DNA of 64,000 bases from Fusarium oxysporum f. sp. lycopersici 4287 (Eukaryota; Ascomycota; Sordariomycetes; Hypocreales; Nectriaceae). Of the stretch, positions 34,093 through 46,179 are shown piece after piece. The number at the start of each line of letters is the position of its first letter. Positions within the stretch are counted from its first letter, which is position 1. The notes under the pieces are model-generated. The model searched no databases. It saw only the letters and a list, made by a program, of their open reading frames with translations, and was not told where the DNA came from. The DNA lies in the NCBI RefSeq assembly GCF_000149955.1, contig NW_017264848.1, forward strand, positions 13,017 through 77,016, given 5' to 3'. Made by a program: the position numbers and the translations under genes.

Positions 34093-35525
34093 CTAGTGTT
34101 GTGTGTTGTGTGGATTAGGCCCGATGGGGATAAGGAGCAAGCAGGTGCGGCATTATATGGGTGGGTTCCCAATAGTCAGCGGCAGTAGTTAGCAGCAAAG
34201 TATAACTTCATATAACTATTGCCTTTGAGGAATCAAACTTACGCATATTGTTGTCGTATTAATTTCCAGTGGAAGCTTAATAGTCTCGGGACTTGTTCTT
34301 GTTTAAGATTAATTGGCAGAAATAATCGTCGTGCCCAAGTGGTGATTATCCCACATAGGATCCGACTACCTACTCTCTCGCCTTCGTAAGTCAACCAATC
34401 GGAATATTGTGAAACAGATTAGCAAGGTAAACAATTAATGCCGTGAGCGGGGGCCGGAGTAAAGGTCCTGCCTGACGCGAGGCCTAGGCAAAGCAACCAA
34501 ACATTTCGGGCGCCGTGCCACTTCAGGGCTCTTCTCAAGTTCCCGATTGCAGCAGTCAGCTGAGACCAATTGAGTGGCCTCTTCTGCTGTGCGACCCCGT
34601 ATTTTGAATGCAGATGACTTTTGTGTCTCTAATTGGCAATATCTGACAATAAGCTCGGCTCACCCTCGTCATGCTCGGTCGTCAGCATGAAATGTTTGTG
34701 ATTTGATTTGTACAACTTTTGCTTGGCTCATTTGTGCAACGAACTTACCTTATACCTCCTTATCCTCCCTTTAATCTGGTTGGCACTTTTCAGTAATTCC
34801 TATAATGATCGCTATGCCAAGCCTAATACATATAACCCTCTGTATACCTAGCACTGATATATCTCTCGGAAAAGCTCGGTTAAAAGTAACTTTAGTACTT
34901 ACGACGTTGTTCAGGTAATAAAATATCAGTCACCAAATAGTGATCACTTAGTAATTATTGAAAAGCGCCGACCCTGATTCATGCCATATTGTGTTGTGTA
35001 ATGTAAGCACTAAATACAGTAAGGCTCCTAGACTCCGATAGACTGATAGGCATACAGTCGCTGCATACCAATACTACATCGGCCTGAGCCGAAAGAGATA
35101 ATTATCAGGCGTAAAGTCCAGAATAGCTAGGTCTGTGACATTCTACAACCCTAGCGCTACATCAAGAGCCAAATTACTATACTTTCGCCTGGGCATAAGT
35201 GGTTATCCTCAAGCTATCCTTGATATGATGTTGGGGCTAGCAATACGTTAGATTAGTTGAAATTTCTGTACTTGGGGACTTGATAATACGATAGCTCTAT
35301 TCTAGCATACATACAGACATACATGGATACAGGTTCGAACGCTAATTACACTGATAGTGGTCTCGTTCTCAATGAATCTCTCCTAAATCAGAATTGTAGA
35401 CCTTTATAACGACGAGGTGGCATGCAAGCTCACATAAGGAGCCCACATATCCTAAATCATAGGAAGGCGAGCTCCAACATCGTTACAGAAAATTGGTTAG
35501 GCCTCAACAGCAGTGGTGACTAAGC
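34093..35525. other. intergenic region, no gene recognised
   Basis: Non-coding sequence of normal to AT-rich composition between a plus-strand secreted-protein gene and a minus-strand ORF. I see no repeat shared with the rest of the window and no RNA gene. Confidence 0.4.
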
Positions 35526-35825
35526 TTAAGTGGCGATGAAACCGATGAATATGGCGCATAGAACAGCGGCAGCTGCGCCGACGCTTCGCTGGACGTCTAG
35601 ACTAGCCGCACTATTGTCTCTGTCGCGCCCCCCGTCGCCAGGTTCATTTATATGTGTCACAACCTCACTCATAGCGCTCAAGACTCGAGACTTTACTTCA
35701 TCAAGCTTCCCCGAGATCAAGGTTTCTGTTCCATCAAAAGCCGTGCCTATGGTTGACGCTTTATCCTTGATAAGCGTTTCGCCACGGTCCAGGAGGCTGC
35801 TGCCTTTCTCATTCGCTTTATCCAC
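35526..35825 (-). CDS. small hypothetical protein with C-terminal membrane segment
   Basis: An open frame of about 99 residues ends in a single hydrophobic segment (VGAAAAVLCAIFIGFIAT) right at the C-terminus, as in tail-anchored proteins. A helical, charged region precedes it (GETLIKDKAST; SGKLDEVKSRVLSAM). There is no in-frame ATG at the left edge. An open frame in another phase (35747-36043) lies just upstream, so a missing exon junction or a frameshift is likely. No family is recognised. Confidence 0.35.
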   Translation of the reverse strand: MDKANEKGSSLLDRGETLIKDKASTIGTAFDGTETLISGKLDEVKSRVLSAMSEVVTHINEPGDGGRDRDNSAASLDVQRSVGAAAAVLCAIFIGFIAT

Positions 35826-36039
35826 AAGCTCTCGAGGTCACGTTCAAGGTGGACTTTAGGCGGTGCAGTGAGCGTGGGGCTAATCGAATCTAGAGTAACG
35901 GGGGGTTTATCAAACGACCCTTGGTTACTACTGAGGCTGATTAGAACATGCCAGACAGGATATGAGAGGCAAACACTGACGTCTGATGACAGTGATCGGA
36001 ATGGTCTGGTATGAGTTGGTATTGGTATGGTAAATACCG

Positions 36040-36330
36040 CCAAGACTTGGTATGGTTTGGAGAAATCTCAATACCATGGTATTTGTTTGTTTGTTTATTT
36101 ATTTTTCGTCTGGGTGGCTGTAACGAAGCCAGATCTCCTACTGGAGCAAAAGACGTGCTGAGCTAGCTAGGTACAGGGAAACCCCGCTTCCTTCACCATC
36201 CAGCATACCAATGGCACAAAAGGTGCTGTATTTCTCAAGCCCGTCACCCGTCAGCGGGTTCGGGGGCAATCTATTGTCGAACTTTTTCCACCGACCAGAA
36301 TTCTCTCGCGCGTCACTACATCTGCTGACG
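36040..36330. repeat. 3' flank of kinase-like gene, repeated at 46.3-46.8 kb
   Basis: ATTTTTCGTC-GGG-GGC, CTCCTACTGGAGCA, GACGTGCTG, CATCCAGCAT and CCGTCAGCGGG occur in the same order here and at about 46370-46760, with divergence and insertions. The second location has no kinase body. It is best read as the left-over 3' end of a related gene copy. Confidence 0.55.
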
Positions 36331-36492
36331 CAGTCCACAATCTCCAGTAACCAAGTTGTAGCTCGTAGTCGACTGTCGCGGCGGCAGGGAAGAACCTCGG
36401 AATTTGGGGTCCATGACGATTTATGAATAGAAGTGCAGGGTGATTGACTGTAGATTTGCTAGCAAGGCGCTCTCGCGACGCGTGCCCATCGG

Positions 36493-37954
36493 TCAGCATT
36501 CCACTCCAAGAACGCCGTCTTTGCCAACCAAATATCCTCTGAAAAGCTTTTGACTTGGCTGACTTCGCCTGCTTGAATCGCCAGTCACCTTCTTGGCATC
36601 CATCATCGTCTCCGACTTCCACGCTCGCTTGTTTGGCACCAGCTGCGCCAACGGACGCCGAGGCGGCTTGAGGAGCAAAGCCCGTTCAAAGTCGATCACC
36701 ATAACCCTGTTTGTCTCAGGATTGAATAACATGTTTGCAAGTCGCACATCTTTGTGGACCACGCCCTCTCGATGCATGGCTCTCAACGACCGAATGGCCT
36801 CGTCTTCGAGCGGCCTGTCCGTGTCGCCAATTCTCTGTGCTCTGTCGATGCTGCAGCCTCCCCAGGACAGAAATGTCATGTGCACTACGTAGGCCCGGTG
36901 GTCATAGTAGTAAGTCTTGTTCATCGATCCAAGGTCAATGGCACCCAGGAAAACAGGCACGTGGACGCCTTGGATTGGTTTGAGACGCTCGTAGACAGCA
37001 GCCTCGTGCTCGAGATCTTTGATGAAAGCCCGCACCGTGCCCTTGCTGACAAAGGTGTAGCCATGCGCAAGTAGGGTCACTTGGAAAACCACACCCCGCG
37101 CACCACCCTCCCCCAGTGGCCTGATCCCGTCGTCGAGCGACTGTTTCAGCTGCTTCCAGAGTAGGCGAAGCCACTCCTTGTGATCGACAGGATGACGTGC
37201 GCGGGCGGCGGGAGCACAGCTCTTGCCGTGAAGTGCCACGTTCGGGCACTTTGGGTCGAGAAAACCACCCTTGACCATCCCGACAAGACATTTCTGCGTA
37301 CAGTACTGCCGACCCTGCTCGCCGCCTCCTCCTCCGCGCGGCCGTAACGCCAGTAACGCTAGTCGCTGGCTCCGCCTAGTTCCTTGTCTTGTGTTTCGTC
37401 CGCTTGGCGTAGGCGTGTCCGGTGGCCTGGGCGCCGACTCGTCATCAGATGGTTCCTGCCTGTCGTCCTTCCTCAACGACCCCTCGCCAGCCTGGCACGC
37501 GGCTGTTCGACGTGTCCTCTTGCGAAGCAAGGCCGGCGACCGATTGACATCCTTGTAGGTGGTAGGTTCATGGCCAGGTGAGTAGTCTGATGACGCCGAT
37601 CGTTCATTTTCTGGGATAGAACGCAATGTCGATTCGAAGTCCTCAGCCCACGTCTTCAAGTTCTTCATGGCTTTTAGACGTTCCTCCTGCCTATTCCCCC
37701 GTCGTTCTCCAGGCGAACCGAGAGCCATAAGGGTGAACGCCAGATATTGACCGACAGCCGTGCATATATGGACGTTGTTTGGATGTGCCGACACCTCCGG
37801 ACCAGGCTCTGCTAGGTGATAGTACAGCGTCTCAGGTTCGTCCAAGTCAACCTTGAGAAACACGATGGCCTCGCCAGTAGTAAGAAGACCATACCGGTAT
37901 GTTCCTGGAGGGTGTGGGTGTTTTCCGGCTCGGCACGCTCGTGCGAACTCGGGC
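36493..37954 (-). CDS. CTQKC-type kinase-like protein (C-terminal exon)
   Basis: A long open frame with a basic, low-complexity middle (RKRTRRTAACQ; GRNTRQGTRRSQR), then a small zinc-knuckle-like segment (YCTQKCLVGMVKGG; DPKCPNVALHG), then a protein-kinase-like fold: GEGGARGVVFQVTLL as a degenerate glycine loop, EHEAAVYERLKPIQG, HREGVVHKDVRLANMLF as catalytic loop, and VMVIDFERA in place of DFG. This order is found in an expanded family of fungal kinase-like proteins often placed among transposons. The N-terminus lacks an ATG and an acceptor (AAATAG at 37955) opens the exon. It probably continues from the basic protein at 38010-39286, but the phases of the best donor and acceptor do not match. 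Confidence 0.65.
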
Positions 37955-38009
37955 CTATTTGAGATGTTTGTCAGCAGGGTTTTTATAACCTCAGGGGAGA
38001 CGGTTGATT

Positions 38010-39286
38010 CTATGGCTTACAGCTGCACTGGTGGTTAAAGAATTTTCGGAGCACACGATCATAAACGCCGCTTTGTGCACGTAAGAAATCAGGACCGCCA
38101 GCCGTATCCTGGTTGGAAATCGCCTGGAGGAAATCGCTAAGGATCAAATCCTCGGGCTCATCCGAGGGTAATCCAGATAGATCCGACCACACAGATGAGT
38201 TCGACCTCGACAAAAGAAGGCTACCTCTCGATTGGGATGATGATGAGGAGCTATGGTGTCGACTAGAGCTAGGTGATGTTAACGATGGTGTCATCGGTTG
38301 TGATGCGGCATCATCCTCCAATACGGAGGCCTCGGACCTGTTATCCTCTTCGTCTTCTGTTAAGAGATTAACATTAGACAGGGCTGAAGATGACAAGGGT
38401 AGGACGCTTGTTTCGATATCAAACTCCGGCTCAGACTCAGGTGCCGGCACCGACGAGGGTCTGGGCTCGTTGTCCGGTATATCAGCAGGCAGGGACAAGG
38501 ACGGTGTCGCATCGTCTCGAAGGCTCAAAGCAGAGAGCTCATGAGTGAATGGTAGATCTTGACATTCTGTAGCTTCTTGGAAGATTTGTTGTAATCTTGT
38601 AGCATGCCGTCGATCGCGGTATCGTTGGACACGGAGACGTGTCTGCGAGCAGGGTGATACGATATGGTCTACCTCGTAACGGCTGACGGGCGTCGCAGCT
38701 ATTTGTTCACTTTGCAAAGGTGTCCTAGAGTCTGGGGTTTCCGCTGCAGAGGTCTCTTCATCCTCGTTAGTTTCGGCTGCTTCCCGGTAGCCTATGTTTG
38801 CAGAGTATGGCGTCGCAACACAGATTGTATCGGCAGGTATTTGTTCGCTAATCGGTCGCACGGGTGCTCGCAGTCGCGCGGTTGTATCCGGTCTGTGAAA
38901 TGCCCCATCCGCTAAGATGATTGATTCGTCAATCGTCAAGGGCGGTTCACTAGCGAGACGTGGGCTTCGGCGACGCGAGCGAGTGGCGTGCAACGGCGGC
39001 TGTCTGTCAATTGGGAGTGGGTCGGTTCGGCTAGACGGCTGGCCATCATTACCTATCGATAATTATAAGTAAAGTCACGTAGAGTACGGATGGAAAGATG
39101 GAGAGACATGCTTGAAACAACTGGATCCTCCAGGATTGTTTCCGGGAACGATTGGCTGACTATATGGGTCTCGGCATCTTCTATCTGTTTAGCCTGGCGG
39201 GCTACCAGACGCTGCTGTCGCTCTCGTTCTCGCCTACGAGCGGCCTTTTCTGCCTTTTGGCCTTCTGTTAATGGACGACGACCCAT
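38010..39286 (-). CDS. basic, low-complexity N-terminal exons of the kinase-like gene (copy B)
   Basis: The first exon begins at ATG 39286 (MGRRPLTEGQKAEKAARRRE). The second open frame (about 38993-38021) carries RSRRRSPRLASEP, QRYRDRRHATRLQQIF, a Ser- and acid-rich segment, and ends DFLRAQSGVYDRVLRKFF before a GTAAGC donor at 38020. The right part (38546-39286) is duplicated at 10194-10934. A basic start followed by disordered acidic sequence resembles the AT-hook start of gene C, which shares the same upstream DNA. Whether this is a separate gene or the front of the kinase-like gene is open. Confidence 0.55.
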
Positions 39287-41716
39287 TCTAGCGCGCGTTG
39301 ACAGAGTTGTCTTTGTGGAACAAGGAGAGAAATAACGAATAATAGAATGCTCTACTTGATGTGTTTGTTTACTTGTTTACTTGTTTATTTACTTGAACCT
39401 CACGTCTATATGCAACAGCAGGGCCTACTTTCGAGTTCACGCTTTCTTTGCTTTTTCCTATGTGACGTTGCTGATCTACACAGTATAATGAGTGCTGATA
39501 GGAAGTTTGAGATTAAGAGGGTAGAAACTAGCAGGGGTGTAGCGTTTGAGAAAACAACCAGCTGAAAATTTACGGTACATGGACGAACCTAGGGTAGACA
39601 TGGTCGTAAATAATTCTAAATGTCTATAACAAATACAAATAAAAAATCAGCGATGATTTTAGGATAAATTAATATGACTACTGATACTTATAACGTTATA
39701 CTTTGTTTGATGTCCTTTCTTGTTGGGGGGGGTTTTTCTTTTATCCTTCCTTGGCTTGATAAGCTAAGTGATTTCTTTAATAAAATAAGATATTTGTCGA
39801 TATTGTTTTTCATATTCCACTGTCAAACATCGAAATCATAATGATATGAAGTAAAACGAGATACCTGACGCTCGATTTATGCCATGGCCGAGGGCTGAGA
39901 GATATTGAACGATGAATTCTTCAGTCCTGCAAATATCGTGACTTTCCTGTAGGAGTTTTGATTGATCACGAGTCACCTTGAGCGCCAAGCTAGCAGGCAG
40001 AGGAAATTAGGGAAAACGTCTTGACTCGTGTATTAAATAAGGAAAGGAGTGACTCTAATGAACCTTGATGCGTAGTCGTAATTTTTGTACGGTCATTGTA
40101 TATTGTATGGCATCTCCAGACTCGTTATTCTTAGACTGGATGCGACTTTACTCCCAACCCTAGCATCCTGGTCAATTTATCGGCAGGGTTGGGTAGAGTG
40201 GGGTCTGTACGTTCAGTTATTCGATATTCTATTGGTTCGGTGGGTCGACCGTTCAGTTAAACGCAATACCATTGGTCTTCGGTATCAGTCACTAAAAAAT
40301 GTAGGATAGACGTACTGACAAAGGATAACACGATTTAGACATTATAATACCTGGCTGATGCGAGGTACCATGGTTTCATTGGGCTATATAGAGTAATATT
40401 TATTGGGCCTTTATTTAAACTGACATTATATGGTCGCCATCGGTGTAAGGATCGAAGGAAGCTAGATTCTAGCTGGTATCTTTTCTGTGTCTTCTAGGAC
40501 CTTTACAAATAGTGAATCTAGTTGAAGAACAGTGCGATGATTCTCAACGCTAAGTGCTGTATAGACAATTGTCGAGAACAAATGGAAAAAAATCGGGCAT
40601 CGAGAAGAGCAATTGTTGAGAGTATTGAGTACTGACACAGGTGCTCGAAGTAAGGTTAGCTGAGAGTGGATAGTGGAGACATACGTTCAGTTATTCTTGA
40701 TAGGATTGGCCGCAATGGCAAGCCACTTGCAGGGTTGTAACGGTACGTACCGAGCAACGTTTGGGTCTAGAGTTAGAAAACCTCTGAGAATGGGAAGGAA
40801 AGTACGAAGAAATGCGCAACACGGATCTAAAATGTCTAAAACGAGTGATAGTGGTTGAATTACATTCTGGGCTATCGTTGGACATGACTTACACATCATC
40901 TTTCGCAGTGGCGGATTTGTTGTGGATTTTTATCTGTGGTATTGACCTGCGACTGAAATCTCACTGACATTCATGACCATCTCAACCCTGCCCTTACTTA
41001 CAACACTGATGCTGTGGCCTGCATGGCAATTAAACCTTATTATTTTCTTTTTTTTTTTTTTCGGCAGTTACAGGTTTATGGGTTGCCAGTATCACAGTGT
41101 GCACTGGTCCGCATAGGCCAAGAGGTAAAAAAAAAAAACAGTTTCTTGCAACATCAATTAGCTTAAAGGCCTTATAGATAAGAAGCAAGAAATAACTAAA
41201 AGCAAGATACTTATTAGTGGTTTTTGAGTCTACTGCATATGTAATGATGTTATTGTAAGGAAAAAGTTTACAGTTGGCGTCTCTCGTGAGTGGTATTATG
41301 ATCGTGCATTTACTATATAGTATACTGATCGTATGTATTGATATGCCATGGAGCTGGTATGCTGAATTATCAGATTCGTTGCATCACGAATTATGTTAGT
41401 AAAGCTATCTATGTCGTTCAAGATTGAAAGGTAGATTCCAGTGGTTGGCTTTTCGCGCTAAACCCAATTGAATTAAATGTGAGCCAAGACTTCCAGGCCG
41501 ATCCCGCGCTATACCTAATTGAATTAAATGTGAGCCAAGACTTCTAGGTGGAGCATCACGACCATCAACCTCATTTCCATCATTACATTTTAAAACTCCA
41601 TAAGTAATTCCAGAAAATAGCTATTAAGTCTGGGAAACCTTTAATTAGCTTGAAATGGTCTATTTGAGATTGTGGGTATAAGATATTATTATATTTTGAG
41701 AAAAGTGTACCCTGAA
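38546..41716. repeat. 3.17-kb duplication, copy B
   Basis: Same sequence as 10194-13364 (constant offset 28352). It includes the two basic exons and their long upstream region with TG-, A- and T-runs preserved exactly. Beyond 41716 the sequence is only distantly similar to the other copy for about 45 bases, then unrelated, with a Gypsy LTR starting about 130 bp further right. Confidence 0.9.
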
Positions 41717-41847
41717 ACTCCCACGAACCTTTTTGGCTAGCGCTTAGTCCCTTATCTGTGGAGTAATTAGTTAAATCCTATGATAGGTTATATTGTTAGC
41801 AGATAGGCGTAGAGGCCATTCATCTGCTAAGGAAGTTGCCTTCGAAG

Positions 41848-42184
41848 TGTCACGTCTCTTAATGGTAACTTCAATGCGTGTTAGGCTTGATCAATTTAAA
41901 GAAGTTTTATTGAAAGCTGGTGAGATAAGTTCTATGTACTGCTAAAGGAGTGTATATATACTAGAGGTCTTCGTGAGGACCGATAGTGTGCTGGCGTCGG
42001 TCCCCTCAGGACCGATATTGTTTATGCATCGGTCTGTAGGACCGTTGAACGAGAGTCGTCGGTCCTTATCTTATCTTTGGACCGAAAGTATTGGAAGGTC
42101 GGTCCAATGTGAGGTGGTGGGTCCGTTCCTGTGATTGGAGAAAAATAATGAGGTACACGTGATGTAACCGCTAGGGTCGTAACA
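41848..42184 (-). mobile_element. 3' LTR of Gypsy element with polypurine tract
   Basis: Read on the minus strand, the LTR begins TGTTACGACC and ends ACGTGACA, giving near-perfect short inverted ends. Immediately before it (42188-42199 on this strand) lies a purine tract GGAGGGGAGAGA, the expected plus-strand primer site. The LTR contains several copies of CGGTCCT/GGACCGA. No 5' LTR is found at the other side of the pol remnant, so a matching pair and target duplication cannot be checked. Confidence 0.7.
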
Positions 42185-42298
42185 CGATCTCTCCCCTCCG
42201 TTGGGTCTTGTCCTCAAGACCTGCATAACCGTCGTTTCTTCCATCCGTTGGTCGTGAGTCAAACCTAGTCTTGTTTTTTTATTTTCAATGCTGACAAA

Positions 42299-42902
42299 AT
42301 GTCAGGTCGTGTTTCCAAAAGCAAACCTCATCCGAAAACGTTAGAGGCCGTCAAACTTTCTGAGTACATTGTCAGGTTTGGTGACGAGATCATGCCGTGT
42401 TCCCGTTGTTTCCGCAAGGGCCTTTCTTGTCAGGTCAAAGGCGATCAATCTCATCGGTGCCAGAATTGTACTGAGGCCAAGGTGGTGTGCGATGGTTCGG
42501 GTGTTGCTTCCTACTGTATGTTCCGGTTTTTTTTTTTTTTTGTTTTCTGTTTCTGATGTTGTTCTGACGTTCTTTTCTTCGAATAGTGGAAAAGAACATG
42601 AAAGCTCGCGTTAAGTTGGAGAAGGAGGAGAGCAAGCTGAAAAGGCTCTTGAAGCTGCTATGGCGAAATTGGCTCGTATTCGCAGTCAGAAGCGTTTGTT
42701 GAAGAAGAAGGGTGATGAGTTGTTTGCTCGTGGGATGCAATCCCAGGAGGAGTCTGGTGAGCTCCAGGACGAGTCCGTGGTGATTTCTAATGCTCAGTCC
42801 CTTGGGTGCCGTGGACATGATCGATTGGAATTCTATTTTGGGCGACGTTCCTTTTTTCGAGCCCGGTTGATGAAAAATCCTTCAGAAGTCGCTGGGCATT
42901 AA
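42299..42902 (+). pseudogene. antisense Cys-cluster/coiled-coil ORF inside Gypsy 3' region, frameshifted
   Basis: On the strand opposite to the retroelement, the first exon (42299-42517) encodes MPCSRCFRKGLSCQ and CQNCTEAKVVCDG, a zinc-cluster-like double Cys motif. It ends at a GTATGT donor. The intron ends CGAATAG at 42586. The second exon gives a lysine/glutamate-rich helix (MKARVKLEKEESKL) and continues in another phase as MAKLARIRSQKRLLKKKG, so there is one frameshift near 42645. Small Cys-cluster plus coiled-coil genes antisense to the 3' end of Gypsy elements recur in fungi as far as I know. Function unknown. Confidence 0.55.
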
Positions 42903-45439
42903 CGAGGTGTTTTGGTGGTTCCCATGTATTTTCATTTTCTGGGTAGTTTTTCCATTTTATCAAGTATTCTCTTTGACCGTTTATTTTGCGGGTGTCCCTG
43001 ATAGCCTCTGCTTCATAGACTTCTGGTCCTGAGATTTCTCGTGGTTCGTTGCCTGTTTTGACTTGTATTGTGTCCGCTGCTGATTCGAGTAATGAAACGT
43101 GAAAGATCGGATGGAGCCTAACTTTCGGTGGTAGGTCCAGTTTGTAGTTGTTTTCTGAGATTTTTTGTAGTACCTTGTAAGGTCCGATGAATTTGTAGTC
43201 CAATTTGTGACTTGGTCAGTCTGTTTTGATGTTTTTTGTGGCTAGGTAGACCATGTCTCCCTCCGAAAAGGTTGGTCCCTTTAACCGTTTTAGGTCGTAG
43301 TAGTTTTTCATGCGTTTTCTAACAAATTCGAGTTCTGTTTTCATTTCTTCGTGTAGGTTTTTGAGGTCATCACTTTTGAGTATGGCGGCTAGGTTAATTA
43401 ATTTTTCTTGTTGTGTATCGTAATATGCATTCAGTGTAAATCTAAAATTGGCGTAGGCTGGTATAAGCTTCGTACTTTCGTTGTATGCGGTATTATAGGC
43501 GAGTTAGGCTATTAGTAGTTTCTCAACCTAATCGTTCTGTTCGTAGTTGATATAACACCGTAGGTATTGTTCAAGTACTTGATTTATTCGTTCGGTTTAT
43601 CTATCGACTTGCAGTCGAAACGCTGTCGTAAGTCGGTGGTTTAGTCCAAGTCGTGCTATAAGTGATTGCCAAAATGTTACTGCGAATGTAGGTCCTCTAT
43701 CCGAAAGGATTTCTGTAGGTAACCTATATACGCTAACAATGTATCGGTAAAAAACATAAGAAAGTTCTTCTGCATCTATTACTTCTCTGTAGGGTAGGTA
43801 GTAAGAGAACTTTGTAAGTCGGTTAACAATAACTATGATACTATCATAGAAGATTCCGGTTAAGGGTTCTTCTGACAAGGGTAGTTTGGTTATAAAGTCT
43901 ATTATAATCAAATCCCAAGGTCGTTGTGCTACTAGCAAGGGTTGTAGTTGTCTATAAGGTTTGTGTCTTTGCGCTTTTGTTTTTGCACATAAATCGCATT
44001 GTTTTATAACCTTTTTAACTTGTCCCTTTTTGAAATGGCGGTAGCCTAGTTCTTAAAGTCGTTTCATTGTTTTCGTGACTCCTTGGTGTCTATGTAATAG
44101 GTGTGCATGGATTTCATAGATGAATTCTTGTTCTACTCTTTCTTGCTTATCTTAGTCTGTGAGGGATTGTATTAGGTATCTCCATCCCTGTGGTTTTTTC
44201 TTGCAGATTGGGCATTTGTCTATAATTTGTCTGATTCGTTCGTCTCTTCCTGATCCGAAATACCAGGAAAGATGGCTTGCGCTGGCTTCTTCGGGTTTCT
44301 TGTGCATATCTCGATGGTGTTCTTTCAATTATTGCATGGAGATATATTTCTTGAATCCGATGTAGCGTTGTTTTTCTTCTTCTGTTATTCCTTTGCGGGT
44401 TAAGGCGATGGTTTTGATAGGTTGTGTGAACTGATATTCTCCCTTAGAGTTGGTTTCCAAGAGTTGTTCCCTTGGTCTTGACAGTTCCAGTGTCAAAGTC
44501 TGGTCGTCGACTAATGGCGTCTGCGCGTCCATTGTCTGTTCCTTTACAGTGCGCTATGGTGAAGTCGAATTCACATAGGTATTCGGCGTAGCGTAATTGT
44601 CGTCGGTTTAGCTCTTGCGTCGTTGCAAAGTAAGCTATGTTTTTGTGATCGGTGAACACTTTCACTGGGTGTTTGCTTCCTCTGAGGTAGTGCCTGAATT
44701 CCTTAAAGCAGTTGACGATAGCTAGGAATTCTTTGTCATAGATGGGGTAGTTGAGTTCTGCTCCGTGCATCTTATGAGAGTAGAAAGCAATAGGGTGTAG
44801 TACACCGTTGTCGTCTCGTTGTCCTATTTGTCCTCCCAAGGCGAAGTCGGAAGCATCGGTCTCGAGTTCAACTTGCCGGTCGGGGTCAAACATAACAAGG
44901 ACGGGTTCGCTTGTGATGGCTGATTTAAGCTTCTCGAAAGCTTCTTGTGCCTTGTCGTTCCATTGGAATTGTTTATCCTTTTTGGTGATTTCCGTGAGTG
45001 GGATAGCGGTTTTACTGAAGTCTTTGATGAATCGTCGGTAGTAGTTGGCGAATCCTAAGAAGGATTGGGTTTCTTTTACCGATGTTGGGACTTTCCATTC
45101 AGCGACTGCTGCTATCTTTCGTCTGTCCATCCTGATTTCGTTGTGCGAGATTTCATGTCCTAAGTACGTTACTTGAGACTGATGAAAGTGACTTTTGGTG
45201 GGTTCGACGAGCATGTTGGCGTCTTGCAGTGCTTTCAAAACCTTGTGGACGTGTTCTGTGTGCTCTTCTTCTGTGTCAGAGAAGATGAGGATATCGTCTA
45301 GGTAGCAGACTACAAAGATGTCAAGGTATTCTCGAAGTACGTTCGTGATCATGCGTTGGAATACTGCGGGTGCGTTGGTTAATCCAAAAGGCATAACCAA
45401 ATACTCGAATAGTCCGTATTTTGTTCGGAAGGCTGTTTT
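42787..45439 (-). pseudogene. Gypsy chromovirus pol remnant (RT, RNase H, integrase, chromodomain)
   Basis: From right to left on the minus strand: reverse transcriptase from its middle (FEYLVMPFGLTNAPAVF; VCYLDDILIFS), the LGFANYYRRFI thumb region, RNase H (ETDASDFALGG; YPIYDKEFLAIV; DHKNIAYF), a stop-rich gap, an integrase core (PWDLIIIDFITKLP; LSDRGPTFAVTFW), and a C-terminal chromodomain (RDTRKINGQREYLIKWKNY). Protease and the front of RT are missing. The integrase part has many stops and substitutions that fit RIP or decay. It is non-functional. Confidence 0.85.
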
Positions 45440-45841
45440 CCATTCGTTGCCTTGTTGTTGTCTGTGGGTTAGACGGTCACGGTCAGTGCGAGGCGAGGCA
45501 GCGGCTACGCTGCTGTAAGTAGGCTTGGGGATGGTAGGTCCGGCACTGGAGAGCTCTCGTTTCCAGGAGTCAAGGAAGCTGTCGGCAAACTGTTGAGCGA
45601 AACGTCGTTGCGGTCCGGTAGTGAATTGTTGTGCGGCTTCTTCGAACTTGGCGCAGAAGGCCTGGAATACCATAAGTTTGGCATTGTACTCCTCTACGCG
45701 TTCGCGCGCGAGATCATTGGCTGATTTAATGATAGAGACTGGTTGCTGTTCAAAGGTCGATGAGGGGCTGGCGCGCTCAGCTCCTTCCGTAGCTGCAGCA
45801 ATGGTAGAGGCATTAAGTGGTGAGGATGGTGTCTGAGCCAT
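45440..45841 (-). pseudogene. gag-like N-terminal segment fused to the Gypsy RT frame
   Basis: From ATG 45841 (MAQTPSSPLNAS) the frame encodes about 134 residues unlike Gypsy polymerase: a helical region (ARERVEEYNAKLMVFQAF; QQFADSFLDSWKREL) and PTYSSVAAASPRTD. It then passes without a stop into RT sequence at about residue 147 of the whole open frame (...LTHRQQQ|GNEWKTAF). The segment resembles gag or ORF1 sequences of fungal retroelements. Either a large deletion joined gag and RT, or two different elements recombined. Confidence 0.55.
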
Positions 45842-45976
45842 CCGCCTGGGACCGGGTGAAACACCAATGGTGCCGTTCACGGCCGCAGGGCTGTTCTGTA
45901 AGAGGGCTGCACGGGCTCCTCGGTTCAGATTGGCGGGAGTGTGGATCCCTAAATCGAAGGGGTCCGGAGCAGCGGG

Positions 45977-46179
45977 TGTTGTTTATCATTGACGCAGTCA
46001 GTGCTGGGTGAAAAATGTATTTTTTTATGAAACTTGGTTGTTTCTTACTGAGCTGAGAGTTATTCTCGGGTTTATATCTCTAGATAATTGTATCTAGGAC
46101 TTTAAACTTTAAATCTAGGACTTTCAGACTAACAGTCTGAATCCTGAAGGGAAGGGGGATCCCCGGACTTTTCCAGACA
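45977..46179. mobile_element. solo LTR, Copia-like, with perfect 5-bp target duplication
   Basis: The LTR runs from TGTTGTTTATC to TTTCCAGACA and is flanked on both sides by GCGGG (45972-45976 and 46180-46184). Removing the LTR and one GCGGG restores a continuous sequence. It is a diverged relative of the LTR at 31899-32097. It sits about 130 bp upstream of the gag-like frame and is not that element's own LTR by sequence (the Gypsy LTR begins TGTTACGACC). Confidence 0.85.
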
